The notes beneath the pieces were generated by a model that ran no database searches, was not told the origin of the DNA, and saw only the letters and a list, made by a program, of their open reading frames with translations. Shown piece by piece: positions 12,678 through 19,828 of a stretch of DNA of 22,768 nucleotides (the stretch's first letter is position 1; the number at the start of each line of letters is the position of its first letter). Source of the DNA: a virus; the IMG/VR virus record IMGVR_UViG_3300025769_000910, positions 1-22,768 of that record; one strand, given 5' to 3'. Both the position numbers and the translations under genes were made by a program.

Positions 12678-13435
12678 TAGTAACTCTCCTGATTGAGTGC
12701 CGAGACAAATTTTTCTTTAATTACCTTTCTCTCAGCTGTGGTGAATGGGCCGCCCTTTGATGGAGCCCGGAAAAGTAGCTTACTGTCCTGCGGTGATAGT
12801 CCAAACCACAGCTCAGCAGCTACATATAGCTCTTCAAGGTTCTCTTCGCGTGAGTACCTTTCAATGGAATCTTTGACATCCTGAATCAACCCGTGGTTGT
12901 TCAGAATCGCCTGAGTGTTATCGGTCATGAAGGTATCTAGCTTCCAATCATCGTCACGGGTATAGCTGTATCGAATCTCATTGTCGCTGTAAGCGCGAAG
13001 CTCAACCACACCCTTTTCATCAGTTAAGCCCTCCCAGCGCAGACGCAGGTATTTAGGATCTTCGCCATCTTTCAGATCAATAACGATATTGGGATAGTCG
13101 TACAGCTCCCGGCCTATGCCGAGATTGAAGCAAGCCCGCTTGAACGCATCAGACGCTGCGCCTTTCTCGGACTCGAAGTTAGATGGTGTTCCGACATCTT
13201 GCACCCACACCCAGTCCTTAATCTCTGAGTTGTAGATGCCGACAGAACAGTAAAGGTTGCCGTCAATAACATCATGCTTGCGCTGCCAGTAACCGGGACC
13301 GACTGCAGAATCTAAGCGGTTTTGATCAACGCGAGCATCCTTGTAGGCTAAGTAGCTGACTTTGTTTTTAAACTGTCGGCCTTGCCTAAATTCTACTTCG
13401 CTGATTTTTAATGGTATTTTTAGTTTTTCGTACAT
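12677..13435 (-). CDS. Rad52/Sak-type single-strand annealing protein
   Basis: A 252-aa protein with the Rad52/Rad22 family signature: YLAYKDARVDQNRLDSAVG (28-46), YWQRKHDVI, then LYCSVGIY and WVWVQDVGTPSNFESEKG leading into ASDAFKRACFNLGIGRELYDYP. These segments form the annealing core that wraps single-stranded DNA in Rad52-like rings. Phage members (Sak type) anneal complementary strands in recombination-dependent replication and repair. The C-terminal 110 residues are a variable charged region. It heads the recombination block: GGAG lies 7 bases before the ATG and a 54-bp gap separates it from the lysozyme. No promoter was evident in that gap. Confidence 0.9.
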   Translation of the reverse strand: MYEKLKIPLKISEVEFRQGRQFKNKVSYLAYKDARVDQNRLDSAVGPGYWQRKHDVIDGNLYCSVGIYNSEIKDWVWVQDVGTPSNFESEKGAASDAFKRACFNLGIGRELYDYPNIVIDLKDGEDPKYLRLRWEGLTDEKGVVELRAYSDNEIRYSYTRDDDWKLDTFMTDNTQAILNNHGLIQDVKDSIERYSREENLEELYVAAELWFGLSPQDSKLLFRAPSKGGPFTTAERKVIKEKFVSALNQESY

Positions 13436-13489
13436 AACAATTCTCCAATGAATCTGGAGATAGATTGTAATGCAGGTGATGTTGTATTG

Positions 13490-13906
13490 CTAGCTTTTTG
13501 TGTATTGGTTGCTGACAAGCATATCAGCAAGCTCTACCGCCCGGTTTCCGGTCTGTCTAGCGAATTTAGAATCAAGCACCTCTGCGCCAGCGTCCTTCCA
13601 ATTCCCGTTCTGAATTGCCCACATCAATTTACGAAAGTGAGAAAAAGAAGGTCCACCGACGCAGAAGTACAAATCTATAATAGCATCACGGCGGGCGCCG
13701 TCCAGCGTATTAAACCATTCATAATGACCGAGTTCTTGGATGCAGACGTTGATGTCACGCTGGAGAAGCATCATAGCCTCTTTCTCGGTAATCCCGTTAT
13801 CTGTAAGGTTACGCCCTACCCCGATAGTTGTTTTGCCCGCAGTGCACTCGTAGGGTCTCAGGCGCAGCCCTTCGTGCTTTATGAGTAGGTCAGTCAGCTT
13901 GTTCAT
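13490..13906 (-). CDS. T4-type lysozyme (GH24 endolysin)
   Basis: A 138-aa muramidase that cuts the glycan strands of peptidoglycan at lysis. The start LLIKHEGLRLRPYECTAGKT aligns with T4 lysozyme: E12 is the catalytic Glu, C21 stands where T4 has Asp20 and T27 matches Thr26, giving E-8aa-C-5aa-T. Cys at this position is an accepted variant in GH24 endolysins (E-D/C-T), so the enzyme should be active. TIGVGRNLT follows as expected. There is no signal peptide or SAR domain, so export depends on the holin. The C-terminal helical lobe (RRDAIIDLYFCVG) is complete. It overlaps the 64-aa gene by 17 bases and is the last gene of the lysis block. Confidence 0.93.
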   Translation of the reverse strand: MNKLTDLLIKHEGLRLRPYECTAGKTTIGVGRNLTDNGITEKEAMMLLQRDINVCIQELGHYEWFNTLDGARRDAIIDLYFCVGGPSFSHFRKLMWAIQNGNWKDAGAEVLDSKFARQTGNRAVELADMLVSNQYTKS

Positions 13907-14084
13907 CGGTAAGTTGCCCTGCGAGCCACGATTGATTCAGTGAAAGAATGCCGAGTATTGTGTACGGACTAAGACCAGCACATAGCTTCATCTCTACCCA
14001 TCCGCTAAGCTGCTCATCAGCCTCAACAGCAAGCTCTTCGAGCTTCTCAGCCGATAACACTGGAAGATCGATAACATTGCTCAC
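13890..14084 (-). CDS. 64-aa acidic protein of unknown function
   Basis: Starts at a GTG that shares GTGA with the phosphoesterase stop. Reads MSNVIDLPVLSAEKLEELAVE, then a helix with a moderately hydrophobic patch (SPYTILGILSLNQSWLAG) and an acidic end. The patch is too polar for a confident membrane span. It lies between the phosphoesterase and the lysozyme, so it may be co-expressed late. No family recognised. Confidence 0.6.
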   Translation of the reverse strand: MSNVIDLPVLSAEKLEELAVEADEQLSGWVEMKLCAGLSPYTILGILSLNQSWLAGQLTDEQAD

Positions 14085-15271
14085 GGCGTTGCGGTAACCC
14101 GTGCTATTTCGCCCCTATCCTTGTCGTAAGTGATTGCTAATGCGCCTCTTTGCGAATGCTCAAATCCACGAGCAGCATAAGCATCTCTCGCAGCTAAAGT
14201 TGGATGTCTCTCAATCACCGCACCAGAGCTTTCTATCACCTCCCTTGTGTGGAGATGACCAGTTGATATGTATATATGCTTGCAGGACGCCATATTTGTT
14301 CGGAATTCTGGTTCTGAGAAAAACTTTCCTGATAAGTTCTTGATTCGCGTCAAGTGCCCGTGGTGCCAACCTAAGAACACGTTGCCCCACCTAAACTGAT
14401 AATATGGCATCCCGGAGTCATCAATCGTAACTCTGGGATTTTTAGCAAACGACATTTTCATAATCGCTTGCAGCCACACAGAGCCAGCCATATCGTGATT
14501 ACCCTCGCACATCACAACGTGCACATTCTTGTGCTTGTGCAACAACATCTCTACTGACTTGACGCAAGTCTTTACGGCTACCTCCACAAGCTCGCTATAT
14601 CTGCCGCTTGCGTCTAGCGCATGCTTGCTCATCGGAGTAACTGCTTGCAGGCCGTCAAAGTGCAGGAAGTCTCCCATCTGCACAAAAACCGCCTGCTCCG
14701 AATCCGGGCACCCGCCCATCATAGCGTTGATACCGCGATGCAGTGTATCCTCGGCTATTTGTAAATCCCACGATTCGCCAGTTTCACGGTTAGTAGAATA
14801 TGCGCCTATGTGGTAGTCCGTAATCGTGTAAACGCTGCAAAGATCCTTGTTTACATTTTTCGGACACTTTACCCGGGGCCACGGCTTAATGCCTTCAGCA
14901 AGAGACTCTGTGACATCTTTCATTATGTCGAGCTGGCGCTGCTTATCGGCCTCGGTCTTTATCCACTCAACTTTCGTGTTGCCGTCTGCGTCTAAAAGTG
15001 TGGACCTACCCTTTAATCTAAAGCCGTCAGGGATATCGGTAGTATTTTCCTTGTAACCTTTAGCCGCGGCCTCTGCCCTAATGTTAGATACGTGCTGCTG
15101 AACCCCGCGCACATCTATACCCAAATCAGCTGCAGCTGCTTTGCTGTCGCAACCGTGCATAATCACAGCCTCAACAACCTCTCTCTGTCTTCTGCTAGAA
15201 GCGTAAGGGATAATCGATGGGTCTATTTTAGCTCGGACATCCGCCCTATTCCAAAGTCTAGGCTTACTCAT
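14081..15271 (-). CDS. Calcineurin-like metallophosphoesterase with N-terminal HTH
   Basis: A 396-aa protein. Residues about 30-65 (REVVEAVIMHGCDSKAAAAD...VQQHVSNIR) form a helix-turn-helix that resembles small-terminase or sigma-like DNA-binding helices. The catalytic domain has all metal-binding motifs: D152-Y-H154, G200-D201-x2-H204, G257-N-H-D260, H303/H304-G-H306 and G338-H-L-H341. Members hydrolyse phosphomonoesters or phosphodiesters in nucleotides or nucleic acids. HTH plus phosphoesterase is a recurrent phage architecture with unproven substrate; DNA is the obvious candidate given the HTH. It sits oddly inside the lysis block, overlapping the lipoprotein gene by 8 bases and the 64-aa gene by 4. 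Confidence 0.88.
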   Translation of the reverse strand: MSKPRLWNRADVRAKIDPSIIPYASSRRQREVVEAVIMHGCDSKAAAADLGIDVRGVQQHVSNIRAEAAAKGYKENTTDIPDGFRLKGRSTLLDADGNTKVEWIKTEADKQRQLDIMKDVTESLAEGIKPWPRVKCPKNVNKDLCSVYTITDYHIGAYSTNRETGESWDLQIAEDTLHRGINAMMGGCPDSEQAVFVQMGDFLHFDGLQAVTPMSKHALDASGRYSELVEVAVKTCVKSVEMLLHKHKNVHVVMCEGNHDMAGSVWLQAIMKMSFAKNPRVTIDDSGMPYYQFRWGNVFLGWHHGHLTRIKNLSGKFFSEPEFRTNMASCKHIYISTGHLHTREVIESSGAVIERHPTLAARDAYAARGFEHSQRGALAITYDKDRGEIARVTATP

Positions 15272-15476
15272 CAGATTGGCAGACTCTGTTCCAAGATATT
15301 ATCGGAACAAGTGATAAAAGGTTGTCTACCGTTGCATCTATATTTTTAGCAGTCTGTAGCGGACATAAAGACTCTTCTAATTCTCTGGCTTTTTGCCCCA
15401 CCTCAACCGCGTTGAATGAACCGCAGCTGGTAAAAGCAACTAGAATAATAAAACTAAGTGTAACTCTTAACATCAC
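15264..15476 (-). CDS. Small lipoprotein, possible outer-membrane spanin
   Basis: A 70-aa protein with a hydrophobic signal (VTLSFIILVAF) and lipobox FTSC, Cys18 being the likely lipidated residue. The mature part of about 52 residues is helical with two Cys and ends in a semi-hydrophobic LLSLVPIISW. It lies in the lysis block between the holin-like and lysozyme genes, so it could be the outer-membrane spanin, though it lacks the Pro-rich sequence of Rz1 and no separate inner-membrane spanin is evident. The GTG at 15476 has GAGGG 8 bases upstream; the adjacent ATG at 15473 is an alternative. It overlaps the DUF1353 gene by 4 bases. Confidence 0.65.
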   Translation of the reverse strand: MMLRVTLSFIILVAFTSCGSFNAVEVGQKARELEESLCPLQTAKNIDATVDNLLSLVPIISWNRVCQSDE

Positions 15477-15850
15477 TTAAATAACCCTCTTGCCCATTGA
15501 TAGGCTCTTACCGGAGTCCACATAACCCACTGGCCTACAGGGTGTACATTACAAACTGCTAATGCCTCTCTGAATATCTTATCTGCCACTCTCTGGTCTA
15601 TGCCGTACATATTTTGTACCGCCTCACAGCATAAGTAGTCGTGAACTATTGCAGCCTTGCGATTCTTGGCATTTGCCACTGGAACAAGCCATCTCATTAA
15701 CCTTGGCACACTAGCTAGGTCTGTAAAGAATCCGTGAGGAACAGTAATAGTCTGGTTCAATGTATCGCTGTGATACCTAAAAGAAGATAATAATCTCCAG
15801 CCTTTATCTACAGGTTCCATAAGCAGAGTTTGGTCTACAAAATGACTCAT
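15473..15850 (-). CDS. DUF1353 phage protein
   Basis: A 125-aa protein with the family hallmarks: FFTDLASVPRLMRW (41-54) and KAAIVHDYLC (65-74), followed by ADKIFREAL. It begins MSHFVDQTLL and has two beta-strand pairs before the motif. DUF1353 proteins are common in tail or lysis regions of phages. Their conserved Asp, Ser and His-Asp suggest an enzyme fold, but no activity is established to my knowledge. ATGA overlap with the holin-like gene upstream and 4-base overlap downstream place it inside the lysis operon. Confidence 0.85.
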   Translation of the reverse strand: MSHFVDQTLLMEPVDKGWRLLSSFRYHSDTLNQTITVPHGFFTDLASVPRLMRWLVPVANAKNRKAAIVHDYLCCEAVQNMYGIDQRVADKIFREALAVCNVHPVGQWVMWTPVRAYQWARGLFK

Positions 15851-16047
15851 TTATTTTCCCGGCTTTCTCGCATAGACTTTACTCCTAAAACAACCGTAGT
15901 TACGCCGCCAGCAAATACGCCAAAATCTGCCAATATCGTAAACCAAAAGGATACTTCCTCTACGTTTAAGTTTATGCCCCAGACTGAAACGGTAGACACT
16001 CCTGTCACCATCGCCTTGACGGTTGTTGCTTCTCCGTTTGCAATCAT
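15847..16047 (-). CDS. Holin-like membrane protein
   Basis: A 66-aa protein with a weakly hydrophobic N-terminal stretch (VKAMVTGVSTVSVWGI), a clear membrane span at about 34-57 (WFTILADFGVFAGGVTTVVLG) and a charged tail KSMRESRENK. Size, topology and position upstream of the lysozyme fit a class II or III holin that would permeabilise the inner membrane and release the signal-less lysozyme. AAGGA lies about 8 bases before the ATG, and its stop forms an ATGA junction with the DUF1353 gene. The assignment comes from context and topology, not from a recognised motif. Confidence 0.68.
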   Translation of the reverse strand: MIANGEATTVKAMVTGVSTVSVWGINLNVEEVSFWFTILADFGVFAGGVTTVVLGVKSMRESRENK

Positions 16048-16058
16048 TGTCTTTTTCC

Positions 16059-19000
16059 TTAAACAATCCTAATCTTCAAGTTAGCCGCGTTGGTTGACGT
16101 TATCCTAACCTTATTCTGAGCAGGAGCATCGTAGGTGTAGTCAGTGCCTAGTATTGCGCCTTGGTTTAAGACATTCGCATCGTAGTTAATCGCAACACCG
16201 TCACTGCTTGGAACCGTACTGCCACTAGACATGTTAAAGATAATTGCTAAGTCTAGGTCATTAGCTAACGTAAAGTGGTTGGCATCAGGGATAGCGTCCA
16301 GTTGCGTCTTGTTCATTTGGTTTGGATAGGATGCTGTTCCCAGACTGTATTCTTTAATTGTGTCATCTCCCGGCAAAGCTCCCAGCAGCTTTGTACCCGC
16401 AGAATTAACGAACACTCCCGCAATGTTATTTCCCGTAACAAAGCTCTTACTAGCATAGCTTAGACTGCTGGTGTCGTAAGCGGTCGTCAGCGTGTATTGA
16501 TATACGGTTCCGCTGCTGTCGTTCTCATCAGCAACATAAAGTTTAGTTCCATCACCGTTAAAACAAAATCCCTGCGGATTTCCTGATTGTGTGCTTACGC
16601 TTGTAGATGACTCGTGACTAGCAGTGGTTACGTCATAAGCAGTGCTAAGATTAAACTCTTCAATTTGGTCATCGCTATCTGAAATCGTATATATTTTTGT
16701 TCCGTCATTATTTATTTGCACATCTCTCATATCAGTTGTTACAGAGCTAGTGTTAAAAGAACCAACGGCACTAGCGCCAGCGGTGCTAATATCAAACCCA
16801 GTGCTTAGGGAGAACTGATGTATTGAAGCGTTACCGGAGCTAACAACGTACATTTTTGTTCCGTCACTATTAAAAGTTACTCCATCTATTCTTCCAACTC
16901 CTAAAGAATTTGAAGAATCAAACGACGCAGTGCTGACATCAAAGCCAGTGGTAAGATGGTATTCTTTGATTGAGCTATCAGTCGTTGAACCAACAATCAT
17001 TCTTGTTCCTGTTGGATTAAACGTAACGGCTTCAGGGCCAGTGGTCTGGCTGCTAACGTCAAATGAATTATTTAGTGATGCCGTAGACAAATCATCAGCT
17101 CCAGTTACACTAGCCGCACCCGTCATAGCCTCCTGAATAGCAGCTAGCTCTGCGTTGGTAGTAGCATTCGCCCAAGTCGTAGAGCCATAAGTACCATTAG
17201 AGTTGTACTGCCACGTTCCTGAGTTGTTCCTGACTATGCTTCTCTCACCATCAGTACCTTTGGCAACCTTCCACGTTGTCCTGTCATCAGTAGATACGCA
17301 GTAGTAGATCGCGCCAGAACCAGCAGCTTCATCTGCTGTCATAGAATTAATGTCAGTCCAGTATGTTGAGTCTGTGGAGGTTGTGGTGTGGGCTGCGTGG
17401 TAGCCTGATGGGATATTAGAGGATGCGCATGAATACTCATAGACTGTGCTTGCAGCATTTTCACCAGATATAAAGCTCTGGTCATCAGGTAATATAAAAA
17501 GATGCGCGCTTGAACTCATCTGCCCAGACATCGCATACGACCTACCTGTATAACTAGCTGTGGCAATGTCAAAGCCTGTTGTCAGCTCATATTCAAAGAC
17601 CGTTTCGCTAGAAAAATCATTTACGAATATTTTTTTCCCGTCTGAGCTAATGCCCATTGATGCTGCAGAGCTTATCTGACTGCTTACGCTAAAAGACTTG
17701 TTTGCATAACTTGCGCTGCTGACGGTAAAAGCTGTAGACAATGTGTATTGGTACAATGCGTTATCTGTATCATCTACGATAATCATTGTTGTGCCAGCAG
17801 GATTGAAAACGACTCCTTTTGCATCAGTAGATTGCGAACTAATATTAAAACTGCCGTCAAATGAATATTGGTCTATTTCAAACTCATTTCCTGACGAGGC
17901 GCTAAACTGCAAAAGATTGTTGCCGTTTTTGCCCGCAATAAACATTCTGTGTCCAGTAGGGCTAAACCATAGTCCACTAGGGTTTGAGTCCCTGTTCCCG
18001 ACTCCAAGATATTTACTTGCGTAACTTCCAGTTGTTATGTCAAAAGCAGTGCTAAGATTTAGCTGTATTACGTCATTTGGCCCATCATCAGTAACAAATA
18101 ACCTAGTTCCCGCAGAGTTAATGAATATTCCAGTAGGTGCGCTTATGTTTGCGCCACCTGTAGCTAGATTTAAGGTAGCAACTTGAGAAGGGCTAGAAAG
18201 GTTTGCCAATTTCACCTGACCACTTAGCTCCAAGTCACCATCAGTCGTGTTAAATACAACGCCATACATCTCCCAAGAGCCTGAAGCTACTTGAGCGTAT
18301 GAAGTTGGTGCTGTGGTTTGAGATATAGCGCCAGCAGTAGAAGTTAAAATAAACACACCACTGTTAGCTTCAATGGTTTTACCTACATCAGCAGATGCGA
18401 AGGAGCCTGAGCCTAGCGCCACTTTTGGGACTATTGAGTATTCATTTACCTCATCTCCAGCATTACCAACAATAAACATCTTAGTGCCGTCAGTGTTAAA
18501 AGTTATTCCTGCTGGCGATGTTTCTTGTGCTGAAACGCTCAAGTTTTGTGAGTAAGAAGCAGTAGACACGTCAAATCCAGTAGTCAATGTGTACTCATTA
18601 ATATCATCTCCAGTAAAACCACAAATGAACATTTTTGTGCCATCAGTGTTAAAAGCTATTCCTGCTGGCTGTGTTTCTTGAGCATTTACTGAAAAATTTT
18701 GAGAGTAACTAGCTGTGGATACGTCAAATCCTGTGCTTAACGCATATTCATTAACCTCAATGCCATCAATACCAACGATGAACATTTTGGTGCCATCATT
18801 ATTAAAAGCTATTCCTTGTGGCTCAGTCTCTTGTGATGCTACTGAAAAACTATCTACAAATGATGCTGTAGATACATCAAACCCTGTACTCAATGTGTAT
18901 TCGTTGACATCCTGTCCAGTATAACCAACAACAAACATCTTAGTGCCATTAGTGTTGAAGGCTAAATCTTTTGGATTAGCCTCTTGCCCTGAAACACTAA

Positions 19001-19532
19001 AATTTTGCGAGTAGCTTGCCGTTGATATATCAAAGCCTGTAGTTAACGTATATTCGTTTACATCTTGCCCAGATTGTCCCAAGATAAACATTTTGGTGCC
19101 ATCTGTATTAAAAGCTATACCTTGTGGGTCTGTGTCTTGGGATGAAACGCTAAAATTCGTAGTAAAAGAGGCTCCAGACACATCAAACCCTACAAAGTCC
19201 AAAGTAGTCGCAGAAGCAGTGTTATATCGCGTGTAGTTCTCCGAGGATGAATTAACATCCCATTCGTTATTACTCACACCTGATTGAGCAACTTCTTTAG
19301 TTACTCCAATAATCGGAGACAGCACATTACCCGACAAGGTAATAGTAGATGATTCACCTGCGGAGTATGTCTTGGTTTGACTGCCAGAGGTTACATTGAT
19401 ATTCGATATTGCTGTAGCATTAGTAGCTACGTTAGCTGTAAGCGTATTGAGCTGAGTCTGAGCATCAGAAGTCAGGTTATCAATAAAGTTAATCGTGGCG
19501 GCGCTATCGCCAATGTCTCTTGATTTGCTCAT
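16059..19532 (-). CDS. Tail fibre-type protein with 15 propeller-like repeats
   Basis: An 1157-aa virion surface protein, probably host-binding. Layout: coiled N-terminus with TLTANVATNATAIS (about 1-70); repeat block 1 (116-366), five units of exactly 51 residues with core FNTDGTKMF and ending NEYTL; linker (370-440); block 2 (441-703), five more diverged units of about 52; insert (704-814) with AIYYCVSTDDRTTWKVAKGT; block 3 (815-1066), five units of 49-53; and a C-terminal domain (about 1070-1157) with NKTQLDAIPDANHFTL and ending KIRIV. The repeats resemble beta-propeller blades of the NHL/YVTN kind, seen in marine phage fibres. GAGG lies 7 bases before the ATG; the gene follows the chaperone-like gene by 2 bases. 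I infer receptor or glycan binding. Confidence 0.75.
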   Translation of the reverse strand: MSKSRDIGDSAATINFIDNLTSDAQTQLNTLTANVATNATAISNINVTSGSQTKTYSAGESSTITLSGNVLSPIIGVTKEVAQSGVSNNEWDVNSSSENYTRYNTASATTLDFVGFDVSGASFTTNFSVSSQDTDPQGIAFNTDGTKMFILGQSGQDVNEYTLTTGFDISTASYSQNFSVSGQEANPKDLAFNTNGTKMFVVGYTGQDVNEYTLSTGFDVSTASFVDSFSVASQETEPQGIAFNNDGTKMFIVGIDGIEVNEYALSTGFDVSTASYSQNFSVNAQETQPAGIAFNTDGTKMFICGFTGDDINEYTLTTGFDVSTASYSQNLSVSAQETSPAGITFNTDGTKMFIVGNAGDEVNEYSIVPKVALGSGSFASADVGKTIEANSGVFILTSTAGAISQTTAPTSYAQVASGSWEMYGVVFNTTDGDLELSGQVKLANLSSPSQVATLNLATGGANISAPTGIFINSAGTRLFVTDDGPNDVIQLNLSTAFDITTGSYASKYLGVGNRDSNPSGLWFSPTGHRMFIAGKNGNNLLQFSASSGNEFEIDQYSFDGSFNISSQSTDAKGVVFNPAGTTMIIVDDTDNALYQYTLSTAFTVSSASYANKSFSVSSQISSAASMGISSDGKKIFVNDFSSETVFEYELTTGFDIATASYTGRSYAMSGQMSSSAHLFILPDDQSFISGENAASTVYEYSCASSNIPSGYHAAHTTTSTDSTYWTDINSMTADEAAGSGAIYYCVSTDDRTTWKVAKGTDGERSIVRNNSGTWQYNSNGTYGSTTWANATTNAELAAIQEAMTGAASVTGADDLSTASLNNSFDVSSQTTGPEAVTFNPTGTRMIVGSTTDSSIKEYHLTTGFDVSTASFDSSNSLGVGRIDGVTFNSDGTKMYVVSSGNASIHQFSLSTGFDISTAGASAVGSFNTSSVTTDMRDVQINNDGTKIYTISDSDDQIEEFNLSTAYDVTTASHESSTSVSTQSGNPQGFCFNGDGTKLYVADENDSSGTVYQYTLTTAYDTSSLSYASKSFVTGNNIAGVFVNSAGTKLLGALPGDDTIKEYSLGTASYPNQMNKTQLDAIPDANHFTLANDLDLAIIFNMSSGSTVPSSDGVAINYDANVLNQGAILGTDYTYDAPAQNKVRITSTNAANLKIRIV
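16335..17090 (-). repeat. Fibre repeat block 3 (5 diverged units)
   Basis: Codes residues 815-1066 of the 1157-aa fibre, five units of 49-53 residues. Cores such as FNPTGTRMIV, FNSDGTKMYV, INNDGTKIYT, FNGDGTKLYV and VNSAGTKLLG show the same blade with much change. The unequal unit lengths mark it as older than block 1. Confidence 0.7.
17424..18212 (-). repeat. Fibre repeat block 2 (5 diverged units)
   Basis: Codes residues 441-703, five units of about 52 residues with cores INSAGTRLFV, FSPTGHRMFI, FNPAGTTMII, ISSDGKKIFV and the most degraded ILPDDQSFIS. The last unit has lost the Gly-Thr-Lys core. Confidence 0.7.
18435..19187 (-). repeat. Fibre repeat block 1 (five units of exactly 153 bp)
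   Basis: Codes residues 116-366. The Glu of the NE-Y motif recurs at 160, 211, 262, 313 and 364, exactly 51 residues apart with no insertion or deletion. DNA similarity between units is visible (repeated 'ttttggtgccatc...ttaaaagctat' type blocks, with changes), which indicates recent tandem duplication or ongoing homogenisation. Confidence 0.8.
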
Positions 19533-19534
19533 CT

Positions 19535-19819
19535 CTATACCTCTGGCTCATCGGGCCAAGTAATCGTGTTAGGAAATGCTTCCTGTGAAGGGATGTCCCG
19601 TAATGCCTGTCTGTAATTAGCCCATTCAGTTGGCAGTGTTAGGTCGCTAGAAGCTCTCCAATCTGTAGCAGCTAGTTTTTCATCTCTCTCTGCTCTGACT
19701 TGAGCGGCTGTCCTGTCATCTGCGCCAGCAGCCCATTCTGCTTCCTGTATATCCCATTCAGCCTCTTCTGCAGGAGTAAAATGAACATTACCATTTGGCG
19801 TTGCTTTATAACGTGTCAT
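19535..19819 (-). CDS. Tail assembly chaperone-like protein
   Basis: A 94-aa acidic protein with an N-terminal segment RYKATPNGNVHFTPAEEAEW, a helical AAQVRAERDEKLAATDW and a C-terminal WANYRQALRDIP...FPNTITWPDEPEV. The 'RDxxLxxTDW...YRQALRDIP...WP' pattern is that of the phage tail-assembly-chaperone family often encoded beside tail fibre genes, where it helps fibre folding or attachment. It stands between two fibre genes, which fits. AGGAG lies 6 bases before the ATG. Confidence 0.8.
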   Translation of the reverse strand: MTRYKATPNGNVHFTPAEEAEWDIQEAEWAAGADDRTAAQVRAERDEKLAATDWRASSDLTLPTEWANYRQALRDIPSQEAFPNTITWPDEPEV

Positions 19820-19828
19820 TGTTTGCTC

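Noticed and set aside
13448-13888. 146-aa open frame on the plus strand
   Set aside because: It lies opposite the complete GH24 lysozyme, whose motifs are intact, and has no recognisable motif.
18435-19187. CRISPR-like or satellite-like periodic repeat
   Set aside because: The 153-bp period keeps an open reading frame and encodes protein repeats without constant repeat and unique spacer structure.
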